The notes under the pieces were generated by a model. The model searched no databases. It was not told the DNA's origin and was given only the letters and a program-made list of their open reading frames with translations. This document shows positions 1 to 13,800 of a stretch of DNA of 64,000 bases, piece after piece (positions within the stretch are counted from its first letter, which is position 1; the number at the start of each line of letters is the position of its first letter). The stretch is taken from NCBI GenBank assembly GCA_973895155.1, contig OZ316896.1, forward strand, positions 15,500,001-15,564,000, in the 5' to 3' direction. A program made the position numbers and the translations under genes. The DNA is from Marsupella aquatica (taxonomy: Eukaryota; Marchantiophyta).

Positions 1-645
1 GGCCTTCGGAGCGGAGAGCAACCATTCTTCTATCCGCATAACAAAATCAACTATCTTTAGACTACCGAATTATTAATGTCGAGTGAGGTTCCGTTTCCTT
101 CGCCGCCTATGAATTCCACACGTGACACCGGTTGTCCTTAGATCACTCACCGCCGCACTCCGAATCTCACTTCTTCTCCACTCTCTCAGTCAGTCATCGG
201 GCAGACGGGAACAATCAAACCTTCTACAAATGCCAAATATCTTGTTCTCTCACGAGCTCACAAAACTCGCTCTCTCGTGTGCGCAAAATTGGGCACAACC
301 AAAGTCCCTCCGCAGCCTCGAAAGACCTCCCGAAATCTCTGCCAATTTCTTCGCTCCTCTTGCGTGCTCGTAGACTCCATCCACCTTCATCCAGAGCTCT
401 CTCTCTCAATCTCTCGAATTCGACGACTGAGGAACAGGGGGCCCCCAACGCCACCGAGGTTTCCGCTCCCCAACTCCGACCACCCCCACCCCCCTAAAAC
501 GCGGTGCTCCACCCCCACTCAACAGTTCGAGAAAACCCTGGTTAACGTAACCCAAGCGCCAATGCGCTCGCGCCACAAAATGAGAGCGTCGATCCGTTGA
601 GTTAGTCTGTTGGGTCACGCAACGACACCATACAGGCACGCTCCC

Positions 646-672
646 TATTGGCTGCGAAGCTCCCAGCCAATG
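646..672. promoter_or_regulatory. Inverted pair of CCAAT boxes
   Basis: TATTGGCTG at 646-654 faces CAGCCAATG at 664-672, so two CCAAT motifs form an inverted repeat nine bases apart. CCAAT boxes are common in promoters, and a facing pair could belong to a promoter. No adjacent gene is visible to support this, so the call is tentative. Confidence 0.25.
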
Positions 673-774
673 GGGATTTTCAGCCATGCGCCCCTCGTTT
701 GCGCCCTCATCGTGTCACTGGTCCGGAGGCCTCTTCACAGGAGGCCGTCAAGGTGGACCATGGGCCTTTGAGTT

Positions 775-809
775 AGGTACTGTACCCTCTCTCTACAGGG
801 TACTGTACC
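775..809. repeat. 13-bp imperfect hairpin
   Basis: AGGTACTGTACCCT (775-788) and AGGGTACTGTACC (797-809) are inverted copies of each other with one mismatch around an 8-nt spacer. Each arm is itself almost palindromic (GGTACTGTACC). Confidence 0.6.
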
Positions 810-2283
810 CCCAATGCGTAGACGGCTGAGAGTGTCTCGTCACGGTCGTTCTACAGTACAGTAGCTTGAAGGGATCAGAGTGCGGCGCCCCATGAAACCG
901 GCCCTTTAAACATTCCACGAAAGCGAGAAGTCGGGGCCCATGTGGTTCGGAGACAAGTGTCAGCTGCTGAGATGTTTGCTGAGAAGGATAATCTTGTACA
1001 CGTGTTTCCACTTAAGTGGGGAGAAACTGCTTTTAGCCTTTTACGTCCGAAGGCTTACGATGGCGTAAAGAAGGCACCTCACTGTAGTTTTGTTTTGTTT
1101 TTTATTTTGGAAAAGATAAGGTTTTTGTTTGTTTCTCGCCACTGTCCAGTTTCAAAACGTGGTGTATCCAGGTCATAATTCGTCCACAATACTACAGCTA
1201 ACAAAGTGAAAAGTGGAGGAAGAATGGCTACAGTAGTTTGTCCACCCACAAGCTACTCATGGAGAGTGGGGTTTAAGGAGCTCCGATAGACCAGAGTAAT
1301 TGACAAGATGCTTGGATGAACCACGCTAACCTATCACTTTAAAATAGTATCTTTCTCTTGGTATACATGCTCACTTTCTGGTTAGCTTAAGTGCTCACCT
1401 TTTTTGGACCGAAAAATGCTTGGTCCGTCAGAATCGTCAGTCAAACATTAATTAAGGTTCACCCAAGTATAGGTCTTTAATGAAATCACGTCTAAGAAAT
1501 TTTTTAATTGGTTTTTTTTATTGAAACACTTTTTTCCATTGGCTTTTTGTTGGTGCCTGTTGGCAAGGGGGTGTGCCCAACTGTGGCAAGAAGGCCAAAC
1601 CTAATGTCAAGAATTCGTTGATTGTATAGAGGGCTAAAGTAACCAGACATTTGGTTTGGTCCATATAATAGACAGCCTTGTTGGCAAGGGGGTACAACGT
1701 ATGAGCAATGGATGCCAGAATGGGTGTTGCTTCTTTGTGGGAAATGCACTTAGCCTCCAATGCTCAAGGAGTCGTCTGCAAGTTGGAATTTACCTTTGCA
1801 AAGAATGGCATTGGCAGAGTGAGAGTGAGAGGAGAATTCCTTGGGTGAAAGCATACAATAATTAACTTTGGCATCAACAGCACACTGTGGCTTTTGCACA
1901 AATGTCCGTCTCCAAGTACCTTGCCTCCTAGGTATATAACACACTGCTAAAGAACAAAATGTGCCAAATCGGGACAGGGTGATACTGCAAAAAATATATA
2001 CTGGGACTCTCAGCTGAGTATCCCATTGGGCACCTCTGGCCAGTACCTGGCCCGTCCTGAACATTGGCCATGTCTACAGAATCTGTTGGTCCCTCCTCCT
2101 AGTGTAGTTAAATCTCTTATTTGACTGCCTGTCCACCACCTTTGATTTGCTGACTTTGCTCCTGTGCTCCTTCCTGATGCCAGCCTCCCCCCTCCCCCCC
2201 TCCCCCCCTCCCTCTCTAGTGTCTTGAAGTCCACCCCTAGGGGCATTGCCTCTTGTCTTCAGTATGCTGCTTTTTTATATGAA

Positions 2284-3598
2284 CTAGCTCAATGCCCATG
2301 CATTTGCACAGAAGATCTCATTGCATAAATGATGTTGTGATGGAAAACTAAGAACTCGTTGAATAAGATGTTGCATAAAAGATGTCCACATGAGAAAGAT
2401 ATTGTTGCACAAATGATGTCAATGTGGAAAAGATGTTGCATAACAGATGTCTTAGTTTGTCTAATAAATGTCATTGTGCCAAGATGTCATGGAAGAAGTC
2501 ATTGGGGGAAAGATGAAAAGATTTGTGCAAGACAGGCGACGGTGACTGTGGGATGCAAATGGGGTCCTGCAAGATTTTTTCCTCCTCTCCCTCTCCCTCC
2601 CCCTCCTCTCCTCCCCCTCCCCACATGAAGGAGGTGGTGGGCAAGGGCAATGCGCACGGGAAGGCACATGGGCACGGGGTGCAGGCAAAGAGGTGGATGG
2701 ACTGTGGGCACCCCTGTAATATTCTCTTTCCCCACAGTCCTTCAGTCTGCCCATCCCACTCCCAACCCTCCCCCTCCCCCTTTCTCAAGGAAGAAACAAC
2801 AACCTAAATGGGGTGCAAGGTACTGTAAATGTGGATGACCAAAAACAATTGTGGGTAAAAAGGCGACTGGTGCAAATGGGTAGCAAGGAAAACTAATCCA
2901 AGGGGAAGGCAAAAAATCTACAAACACAAAATATTTTGGGTGATAGAAAAAATTAAAATGGGAGACAAAGATAAGTAAATTTATAAATGAGGACCAAAAA
3001 GAAACATCATGCAAGGTTAAATCAACTTGTGACAACAATTTGCATGTACTCACAAATGGAAAAAAAATGTCCACCTCAGCTTAAGAAAACATGAAGGGTG
3101 TGAGGGGGTGGGCAAGAGTCAACTTGGCCCCATGAATCTGACTGGAAACCCAAAAGAAAAGCAAGAACCACCACCTCCCCTATCCCTCCAACACTTAAAA
3201 AAACAGGAAAAATAGAGAGTAAACAAAATAAATACATATCTTCTCCACAGCATAAACCCCCACCCATGCTTTATACGTGTTCGTGTAGACAGTAAGCTAA
3301 AGCATGTAGATATACTGTAGATGTACCACATGTATAATCATATTTGTATAGATTTATTTATTATTGTATTATATAATTTACACACGTTCCACATCCCCTA
3401 GTAGACTGTTGTAGATAACACTCCTCCCAAAATAATAGGTACTCCTTGGGCATCCCAACACACACAATCCAACAGCCACAAAGAATAATGAAGAGTGTGA
3501 GTCTAGTCTATCCTTGACGGCTGTACTTTATTCTCTCCATTCAAGTTTGTAAGGAAAGGGACAACTTTTTGGGCGGGATTATTTATTATAATAGTTGA
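2284..3598 (-). mobile_element. Non-autonomous Helitron (1.3 kb)
   Basis: On the minus strand the element starts A|TC at 3598 (TCAACTATTATAATA) and ends with an AATGC/GCATT hairpin followed by CTAG|T at 2287-2284, as expected for Helitron insertion between A and T. The 5' ~70 bp is related to the other copies in this window (a block resembling TTTACAAA..CATTTTGG..GGAAC). The 3' side (2330-2520) carries degenerate GATGT..GAAA minisatellite units. Inside there is a C/T-rich tract (2570-2620) and no Rep or helicase reading frame, so it would depend on an autonomous element. Confidence 0.72.
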
Positions 3599-3918
3599 TA
3601 TTTAAAACTTTTTCAAGGCAAAAAACAGAACTTAGCACTTTTCAGGTTTCTCCTATGTGAGCGTGTTATGGCAAACCTAAAGATGTTTCACAATTCTTTC
3701 TTCTATAATACCCAATCCTGCCCATTTGGTGTAAGTAGTCCCTTGACAGAATCAATCCCGCCCTTTTGGTGTAAGTCGTCCGTTTACAGAATCAATTTTG
3801 GCAGGATTCATCCATGGCCCTCGGATCATGTCACCTTACTTTCTTGACCTTTGATCATAAAATAATGAGGTGTATAGTACCTTGCTTCACCTCACCTGTA
3901 GCTCACTGTGCCCTTCAT

Positions 3919-4052
3919 CACTTAAGTACCGTCAAGGTAGTACAATCAGGTAATCCTGGCATCGACATTGCAATTTGGACAGTCCTCACTTAAGTACCGT
4001 CAAGGTAGTACAATCAGGTAGTCCTGGCGGCATGGACATTGCAATTTGGTCA
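3919..4052. repeat. ~67-bp tandem duplication inside Helitron
   Basis: CACTTAAGTACCGTCAAGG and its ~65-bp downstream context occur twice head to tail, with a few differences (ATCGACATTG versus GCATGGACATTG). Confidence 0.75.
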
Positions 4053-4989
4053 GTACCAGTAGTATAGTACCTCCCGCCCTCTATTCACTTAAAGTGCAAT
4101 CAAGGCATCACTTAAATGCAATCAAGGCAGTGGAGTAAGGCACTGGGACTGTGGGACAGTACACTTTGGATAATACTAGTACCAACAGTACAATTTGGAT
4201 AGTACGAGTACCAATAAATAATACCTTTTTTGGGGAGGGATCAATAGAAAATGGTCGAGGCCAGTAGTACTCCATTAAGGACGAAAAGCAATATTGAGGC
4301 TAATCAATATTACTTAGGTGCATACGCCCCTGTTACCGATTATCTTATTATTAGGATAGATACCATATGCCAACAACAACTCCCCTACCCATAATTAATG
4401 AACAACAATAATGATAAAAATTAATAAATACATTAAAAATTATTGTAGAAAATCATTAATGCCCCTAATGTCTTACCCAGAATTTATTCCCTACGTTTGC
4501 ATAAGTATACTGAATACTATATTGAATACTATAAGTATCTCGATAAAACTTTTGGGAAAATTTTCATGTAGAATTGTGAAGTATTTTCATGATCACCTTT
4601 TCATCTTTTAACTTTTCCTTTGTAAAAAAGAGAACAATAAAAGGAGAATAAACGATAAAAAGAGAACCAACAAAGTGTAAACTTAGTAAAGAAAGAAAAA
4701 TTCATTAGCTTTTCAAATCAAACATTATGATATCCTGTCCCACTCCTAATTTTACAAAATGAAAACAAGAGGCAGCAAATCCTGGCTCTTCATAAAAATA
4801 ATAGTTTTTGGTATACTCTGATCCACCCAATACATCCCTTTCCTCTCAACTATTTGCCCAAGATGTTCTGAGCTTGCCGCACCTACTCGGGATGAAATAA
4901 TAATTATAGAAATTGAATAGTTTTGATTTAAAATATTTGAAGAAAAAAAAAGTAAAACTAAAGAATTTTGTCTACTAAAGTATATCTAA

Positions 4990-5400
4990 ACGACATCTTT
5001 TATCTACTTGACATCTTTCTCTCCTCTAGAGTTTTTATCATTTTGACATCTTTCCTTCACCTCTACATCTTATCTTTTTTTCATCTTGCCATTTGTTTGT
5101 CACCTTCACATCTTTATCACACCTTGACATCTTTTTGTCACCCTTGACATATTTTCTCTGCTGGACTTTCTCTCACCTCCACATCTTATCTTTTCTCATC
5201 TCTCTATCTCTTTCTCACCTTGGCATCTTTATCACACCACAACATCTTTTCCTCATCTTTACATCTTTTTGTCATCTCAATTTTTTTTCTCCTTGACATT
5301 TTTTTCTCACCTCAACATCTTTTTCCCTTGACATACTTTATTCTCATTGACATTTTTTTTCTCATTTAGACATCTTTCCTCACCTTTAACATCTTTTGTG
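4990..5400 (+). repeat. Helitron 3' minisatellite (GACATCTTT type)
   Basis: Irregular ~18-20-bp units built on GACATCTTTnTCTC are repeated up to the 3' hairpin. Read on the other strand these are the GAGAAAAGATGTC units found beside the 3' ends of all the Helitrons in this window. Confidence 0.8.
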
Positions 5401-5422
5401 CAATGCACAGGCATTGGGCTAG

Positions 5423-7841
5423 TTTAGCTATATGGTGGGATATTCAGATGGGTTTTTTCACAATCCAATACCTCCTAAGTGGCCTTATTAAATGCCAAAA
5501 CCAACATTGGCAATGACAAGATTTTTGTGAGGGAACTGGTTTCTTGTTCACCTTGAATTGAAAATGGCAGGCACTAGAGTTTCTGTCCATCATTCCATCC
5601 AGATACCCATAAACCTGCCCATAGATAGTGGATACAGTTTCTCGTGGCAGGGCTTTCTCTAAAATTCTGCACCCCCATAACATTGAGACAGTCTGGCATG
5701 TCATTCCAAACCCCTTGAATTGAAGGCAATGCTCAACTTTCCTCATACCATTTGGAGATTCGAGATGCTTTAATTCCACTTATACTAAGGCGTCTCAAAG
5801 CATGGCTGTAATGACTTACAAGTTGACCATAAGGCCATAATAGTTGCAGGAGGCCAAAAAAGCTTCCGTAAGAAAGTGCCACAGCCGCTGACCAAAACCC
5901 ATGACTTCAAACTCTGAGACTTCAAATTTGCATCATCACAACATAGAGTCATCACAACATTGCATCATCCAGGGACAGAATTGATATGCATGTCACTATG
6001 TATCATTAGAATTCTATCATGACCACTTGTCGAGGTAACATGCTTGGGCTTGTCCAACAGGGACCAGCCAAAAGCACTTACTCTGAGTGGGACTAAAACG
6101 TGGCCACGAGTGAAAGTTAGGGCCACGAGTAGAGGTAATTACCAGCATTACCTCTACTTGTGGCTGGGGCCATTGTTTCTTTTGATTACCTAGGAAGGGC
6201 ACCGTTTTAGCCACAATTTAGGATCTAAATTGAACCTTAGAGGTAATCCAAAGAAACAATGGCCCCGGCATCTTGTAAAGCCATCCTAAGTATACACTAT
6301 ATTGTAAATTGATGGAGTTATGGATCAAGGAGAGATCACTGCATTTAGTTCGAGCGAAGAGTGGAGGGAAAGTACCCTACCCTCAGCAGATAGAGCGACA
6401 GAACCCCCACCTTCATTTGACCCTACCTGGGTACTGTCTTCCCTCAAAAGGACCCCCAGGCGTGGTAGTCAAATACAATAACCAGGAGGCACTCTCTTCG
6501 AAGTATGGTGTATTATATTTTGGCAACAATTTTTTGATAGGGACCCCAGACGTTCTACTCGGGAATGGGTGTTCTATTCAAAAGTGGGGAATCTATCCAA
6601 AAGTGCTTTGGATTCAGTAGTTTATGTTGTCCTTTTTAATAGAATATCCCATTAGGGCATTTAGCTGACAATTTGATGGCCCTTAACTCTCTAGTTATTG
6701 GTTATGGACACAAAATATAATGGACTACAGAATTCATTCTCCATAACTTTTTGCCTTAAGGATTGGTCTTCTGCCATAACCATTAGCCCCTGTAGAAGGT
6801 GGTGAAAAACAAACTTGTATACAAACTTGTTAACAAGTTATGACATTGTTTATGACAAAATGCCATCATCATTAATTTCCAAAAATGCCCTATTGTGCCT
6901 TAGGGTTTTTTAATAGAACGCCCAGGTGTGCCTATGTGAACAGTCTCACGTATGCAGTGTCCGGGTACTCTAGCAATAGGTGCACAATCCAAATTCAACC
7001 AGTTTTTCCCTAGGAAGACCGATTTTTTTTTCATTCTCAACTAGAATGCCCAGGCCATCACTGCATTCGGTTGGTAACCCAGGCAGGGAAAGCACCGTAG
7101 GTATATTTTGAAATTAAACTCCCAACGAAATGGTCAGTGATATAAGCAGAAGTGGAGTCCATGGTAGGTATTTTTGGACAATATATTAAACGATCCAACA
7201 CAATCAGCAGTAAAATAAACAGAGGTGAACGACGATTCTTCAGCCTTCGTGTGACCAAAAAGCTGTTTTGGTCATAGACCTGGTTCGTAAATTCTGCATC
7301 TGTATTGAACAAAACTCCATGAATGTAGACATACGTTTACAACACATTTTTAGTGTGGACCCAGCATGGCCAAATGTTCCTTTGCCTGCGCTTCACTACC
7401 CTCTTCTCCAGAGTACCCACAATCGGGAGTGAAGTAAGATCAGTTGAGGTTGAGATTTTGCAAATAAATTTAGCTTGCGTCTGAGAGCAGGCATTTCAAG
7501 ACTTTCGGTCGTGACCACGTTGGAGCAAAGATTCTCAATGCCTCTAGAGGGCCCTTCAGAGATCATCAAGAAGCCTTGCCTGCTCATCCTAGATCATTTT
7601 TATCCAAGGAAATCAAAACTATCGATGGACAGGCTACTTGACTACGGTGAGCGGAAATAATCCTTACCAAAGAATGGCGAGGCTGGTGTGTATAGGACGA
7701 TCCTGGCCTCTAAGACGGACACTGACCATGCCTTACAGAACAGTTTCCGAGAAAACTGTTCGGGAATCTTCTGTTGAGCGTGTCCCAAAAATAACTCTAG
7801 ATACACTTTGAAACAAGCCGCGCAGCCTAAGCGAGGGCGAC
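5423..7841. other. Intergenic DNA with foldback, no supported gene
   Basis: No coding region is supported. A pair of nested inverted repeats lies at 6122-6266. The right edge is the stop codon of the DNAJC16-like gene, whose 3' untranslated region must lie just left of 7842. Confidence 0.5.
6122..6266. repeat. Two adjacent foldbacks sharing a motif
   Basis: Arms GCCACGAGTAGAGGTAAT (6122-6139) and ATTACCTCTACTTGTGGC (6147-6164) form one hairpin. A second runs from GGGGCCATTGTTTCTTTTG (6166 on) to CAAAGAAACAATGGCCCC (ending 6266), with about 37 nt between the arms. AGAGGTAAT also occurs in the arm at 6235-6266, so the two foldbacks are related. The structure resembles a small foldback or MITE-like element. 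Confidence 0.6.
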
Positions 7842-10800
7842 TCAAGAATTTTGAAAAGGCTCCCTTTTCCGAAGCCCATCAGCTGTCAAAGAAGATTTTT
7901 TCTCAATATTTACACCACTGATGATTCTCTCTTCAGTGGGAGAGCTATCCAGCGAGACATCTGCCTGAACTCTTGAAGCCGCAACTTCTGCAGCAGCCGC
8001 TTCTGCAGCTGCCTGTATCGTCCCACAAGCAGAGAAAAACAGCAAGTCCATTATTTTGTATTCAAGTCATACGCCCTTGAAGACTGAAAGCGTGTCAATT
8101 ATGTGGATGCACAGCAAGTTTACAGATTTGAGTAGAGGAAGAAATCATTACAATCATGGTTCAAAGATTTATACCTGTCTCTCGAGAAACAATTTGTGCT
8201 TTTGTTTTGCACTGCAGTAGCAAGCAGTTCCGTAGAAGAGAGCAATGAACAGAACAAGAGGGAAAAACTTGGGATCCGCCACGAAGTCCTGGGCAAGATG
8301 AGATATCCCCTTCCCTTTTTCCAACAAAACAACCTTCTTGTCTGCGATGAACTCTTGTGTCTTCGCCGAAAAAGGGATTATTTCCTCTTCGACTAGTTGT
8401 GGGGATTTTCCTCTCTGCATACATGAGAAATGAGATCAACAACTGCTTTGAAAGGCAGTTCACAACATGGACACGTGCATCCAGATATTTGAGTTTCCAG
8501 AAACAACCAAAGGTGAGTCGCGTACAAAGCTAGGAAGGTCCTCCTCGTCACCCTCAATCACCATTGTTGAGATCCACTCCATAATCTGTGCAGAAATAAG
8601 TAGAACGGTGTCATATTGTACTCATGAACATATAGAAAATGTGATCATGCTCAAGAGTGGACTCTAAAGGTTGAAGCAATGGAGGCATCGTTAAGTGTTC
8701 ATCTCCTGAGACCCAACAGTAACGGTGCAGATATATCATTTATATAGGAAGATACAAAACAACGTAATGAAGTATTGCAATCCAGGGCAGACCCACAGGA
8801 TGATTACCTCTGAAACGTCAGCAGAGCCGTTGTATTTGGTCACCAACTGAGCAGCGTACTTAGCCTCTTCTTCAGCCTGCACTTCCCATTTCGTTTTGGG
8901 AAACCATCTTTTCTTCCCTGTTTCAGGTTCTTTCTCCTCCTCGTTTTTGAGGTAACGAATCAAAAATATCTTGGGAATGTCATCGAATTCATATTTCTTC
9001 GGTCCACAAGCTTCGAACATGGTGGGCGAGTTCAAATAGAAGAAGCAATAGGCCTGCGAGCCGATATTATAGATGTCTCCACGTGAACAATTATTTTGTA
9101 CAATACGCAGAATCTCTGCCACAAAGGGCAGGCACTTACCACAAGGCATATATCTGATGGGTGACAAAACTACATAAATTTGAATACATCTGGTGGTGAA
9201 CTTCTACCATTCAAAGGCACTGATTTAAACTTCCTTATCCCAAGTTAAACTGGTAATGGCAATCCATACTTGTTTCACTTCCCCAAGAGACCACCACACC
9301 TCGTTTATCTTCCAATTGCCCGACATTTTTCTACCCAACAAACAATGTCACTACGAATCGGAAAGTCAACGTTTCACCGTCATGACCTTTACACTTTTCT
9401 GAGGGGATTACAATCGTTGGGAAACATGGCTGGCATCGACCTCAGCATGAACTTTAAGTTCATTCCCGAAAAACATTCAGGTTGCCATGACGTCAGTGTC
9501 TATTTGACCATTTGAGCTCTCCCTAAGTCAAGACTCAGAAAAAGTTTCTTGTACAATTTGATCCATAAAAGGACTGCACAAGAAAGGCTATCTCAGAGCA
9601 GTTCATACCCTAATAAGGTAGGCTACAACACGCAATTGATTGTACATACTTTCTGGAGCTCACCATCGAGCCAGGCGAGACTCAGGCGCTTGTCTTTGAA
9701 AGCCTTGACGCCAGGTCCAGTAGATATTTCTTGCTCAGCGCTGATTGTCAGTTGCTCTTGTACACCTCTAACAACCTGCCAGGGACATGATTGGTAAGTT
9801 TTCCAGATAGACAAAAACTATCTCTCACATGAATCGTGGTTGGAAATCGAAGGCTTCAAGTCCAAGTAATGTAGAGAAGCTTACCCCTCTGAGTTGCTTG
9901 AGTTCCAAGCCTGGCCGTCCAACTACAATGATACAATACCAGATCGTGGTTTCATCTCCTGCCCGTGAATGACTTGACACGTCACACCCCAGGTCCGCTG
10001 AGGTAATGCTTCTCAATTGTGGCAGCTCTGAACAATCCCAAACTAATGTCAAACACGGACAATATCGCAGCAGGTTAGGCCGAAAACCTGTTTCTCAAGC
10101 ACAAAAGGTATCCAAACAAATTATTTAGTAAGAGTCGGGTTGTGCTAGTCCTTGCATCAGCTTACCAAACGTTTTATGCTTGTCCATAAGGTCTCGGAAG
10201 GCTGAAGAGGTCAATTTGCCTACAAACGGCACAGGTAGAGCAATAAGATCAGTAGACAAACTACAATATGTAAAAGTGTTCAAGAACTATGATTCTACCT
10301 ACCAACCAGCTCAGTGTCAGTTCTTCATTTTGCAATGTAGTCGCATTCTTCCTAAAATGAGCTGTTTCAGAGGAGCAGACAACAAGTGTTGAATCATCTC
10401 ATACACCCCATAAGTACATACACCATTCAAAAACCTCTGGCACTACCATGGTGGATGACCGGCGGAAGTCCTGGATCTTTCAGAAAAACTGTAGCCGGTC
10501 CAGCCTCCACTCCAACCCTGGACAGTGGATAGAAAAGCGAGTTTCAGTTTGAAGACCTAACAATCAATATGCAGTGGAAGACCCTCTTGTTCGCCCGGTT
10601 ACAAACTTAGTTTGTCGCTTGGCTTCTGTAAATGATATGTGAACATCAAAGTAATGTTAATTGAAACTATAAAGGTTGAGTTCGTGTAGATCAATACCTA
10701 CTCTCCCAGAAGGTTGCCTCACTGTCCCGCCAGAGAACCATTGCAAAGACTGCATACTGCCAGTAATCCCTTGCTGCCTTACGTAGGTGAAGGGAAGCCC

Positions 10801-13800
10801 GCTCCCCCGTACTTGAGAATTGAATCACTTTCACCTGATCCAGGGGCATATCTAGAGGTGTCATTCTTCTCTTCCAATGTAGAGCAAAACAATATGTGGG
10901 TATAAGATCCAGCAAACATAACATGATACAGCAAGGTCCCGAAGACAGGTACTGATACTATCTGACATTCTTGCTTATATACACAAAAAGGGCAGATCAT
11001 AAGATGTAGACTGACCTTGTGAGGGCCCGGCTTTTGAATGATTTCAGACATCTGCAATTACACCAAACCTATTAGTGATCAAAACTTCGTTACAAATCCC
11101 AATGTGTCGCACAATTCCAATGCCTCAACATTAATGTGGTTTCTGTTCACAGGAACAATACCACGGAAAGACAACGGGCACTGAGGAGGTCCACCCTAAT
11201 TGGAATCAAAATACTCACACATGATGCATTGGACAGTGGGATAGTTTTAACTTCCTACGTTCTATTCAAAAAACCTATTATGCCCCTACTGACCTGAGAG
11301 ATAGTCGCTCTCGTGACAGCAACGAGTATCCACAGCTCTTGACATATCGTTCTTTATCGAATTGCAACAAAGCACAGTTGTGTACAATGAAGGACTTGAT
11401 TCACTGGAGAGAGAAGAAAACAGGCAATCATCCACTAGCCAAAATCTTACCAGAGTCTGTGCAGTATAGTACAAAATGCGAGGAAGACGCAAAAGCCTCG
11501 ATCCAACCCAATCTACAATAGCTTCAGAAGTCTTCTCTCCATAATACCTGATATGATGCGTTGGCTTGACACCATCAGCTTGACTTAATAGGCTCTCAAA
11601 CAAACACGCAACTCTTGAAGCAGCTCTGGTTCTTGGGACTCAGTACAGTCATCTTACTATCTATTGCGAACTCTTTGAGACACCATATTTCCGAGTTTGT
11701 AGCAAATGAGAACTAGAATACTACAGAGAAAATACAATTCTACCACTGCACAAAACCAACTAATACTATTGCTCGGGATCCACTGTGACTCATTTAAAAC
11801 GTTTGCAAGGTTTTGTTATTACAAACAGTGAATAGGTGAGGCTAGAAATCAGTACAATCCCTGACAGCAGACTCCATACCTGTCAATGCAATTCAATTTA
11901 TTGCAGCCTGGCTGCATAGCAACAATAGCTGGAAAACCTGTTGCGCATAAACCAAAATTCCATTTCAGATTCAATGAATAGATTTTAGCATTCTTAGATG
12001 AGAGATTACTGCTTTGCCAGATAAACTTCGTATCCAGAGCTATTTCACCACAACAATTAATTTAGACTTCATGAAGTGACTTGTCATTGACGAAGCTCTG
12101 CCAGCGGCAACCTCACTGGTCCAGTCGCCCATTCGACTTCTTGATATCAAACATTTGTAAACCCATTACACGATGTGCATTTTTCTCTTGCTTACCGTTC
12201 CGATAGAAGGCGTTTCCATGGAGCCAGTTTCTCTCAGAAAGAATGAGAGCCAGGGGCATCTCGCGAAGCTCCACCCTTCCAACCCTAACCACGCCCTCGA
12301 CCAGGTCGACTGTTTCAATGCAAATCCGCGATAAAATATTTATCATGTTACCACTTTCTTGAATGACAACTAAGACCCTGATGTCTTGCCAGAGTACACT
12401 TCAAAAGTAGACGGGATATCAATTATTATAAGTCGCACAAAATATCAGGTAGCATCCAAGCACTGTCATTAGAGAGAATGTACATAAGCTGGATTATCCG
12501 TGTGAATCAGTCAAGGTGGCAAGTTACATCAGTAGGCTGCATGTAATTTGATTGTTATCAACCTAAATTAGCACTCTCGAATAGGCACGGGCAGAGAGGG
12601 AAGTCTGCATGACTGAACATGTGAAGATTTCTAAGATTGAGAAATCTTCATTACTTAGAACAGCACAAGCTTATAGTATTTTTACCAATTCTATTCCAAA
12701 CAGGAGCGAATGCATGAGACTCTGGATCTGCAACTGAATATATCTGCACATCATGACAACAACAATGCCGTACCTGTCATAAAGAAATGCCCAGAACCTC
12801 CAAACCAAAAATGACGTTTAGGGTTACAGACTCAAAAAGAACGATTGTAAGTGCAGGATGTCCACCGATTCTCCAAGGGTGACCTCATGACAAAGCAAGC
12901 TCATTTGGGTAGACTAATGCATTATTCAAAACGTCGTTCCAAGCTATTTGAGCTCACTTGTATAAGCCAGAAATCTGAACTGTCGAGCACCAGGTCACCA
13001 AAATTGTGATAAGTAACATTCTCGGCTGTTGATTCAATTGTGTCATCTGCGTCAGTAAATGAGGAACAAGGTTCAGAAGAACGCTTTTCCATGTTGACAC
13101 TAACAAAAATCTTTTGGGTCATTCTGCCTGATACACATCTTGCTTGACAAGACACGTCCTTGATCTAGAAAGAAGAGTTAAATGTGCCCAGCCTCGCAGA
13201 CATGGAATGTAACAGGTTTTTCAGAGCAACGCACCCAATACTGTAGGGGTCCACAGTGGAAATTCAACAAACACAAGTTGGGTTCTTCCTTCGTATTGCC
13301 TTTTGATATTGTCAGCTTCAACCTGGATCAATGAGCAAATTTCATCTCCTGCAAGTTATTCTACTACCGGCTAAAACGCTACGAAAATCTATTAAAAAAT
13401 AAGAAATGCCTCACAGCACCAGAAAACCCTAAAATGTCCAGATAGAGGCCCTTTTGAAAGTGTGCATGAGAGAACATCGTTTTAAAAATAAGGAGAGCAA
13501 TGGACCTGCAACGGATCGTAACGAAAGTAGTCATAATCTCTTCTTCTCAGATAATTTGATAGAACATGGTAGGCATGTTCAATCTGCGTCCAGACATCCA
13601 CGTCAGGTATTAGAGACAACTCGATCGTACCTGAATAAAGAACATCGGGTGTCCCTTACATAAATCAGAAAAGAACCGTTCCAAACCTGCTTGATATGTT
13701 CCAGTGTGTAGTTGAAATCTCTATATATTTTTCATCTTGCTTGTGCAACATCACATAAAATCGAAAGTTTACAACAGAGAGCAGTGTCTTTGCACTAGAG

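Larger units (their letters stand above)
1..2283. other. Intergenic DNA, no supported gene
   Basis: Short overlapping reading frames occur in all frames here, but none shows a recognisable domain, splice structure or consistent frame. The stretch holds a facing pair of CCAAT boxes (646-672), an imperfect hairpin (775-809) and a pyrimidine tract near 2180-2220. It ends at the 3' terminus of the first Helitron. Confidence 0.5.
3695..5422 (+). mobile_element. Non-autonomous Helitron (1.7 kb)
   Basis: The 3' end is clear: CAATGC-ACAG-GCATTG hairpin, then GG and CTAG at 5419-5422, followed by T. The 5' end is placed near 3695 because TCTATAATACCCAATCC and the following CCGTTTACAGAATCAATTTTGG block match the 5' ends of the other copies. 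The base before the TC is T rather than A, so this end is approximate. No transposition protein is encoded. The 3' third is a GACATCTTT minisatellite. The element lies tail-out, 96 bp from the oppositely oriented copy at 2284-3598. Confidence 0.7.

Noticed and set aside
5444-5779. 111-codon minus-strand frame next to a Helitron 3' end
   Set aside because: No recognisable domain; not connected to the DNAJC16-like gene by phase or splice signals.
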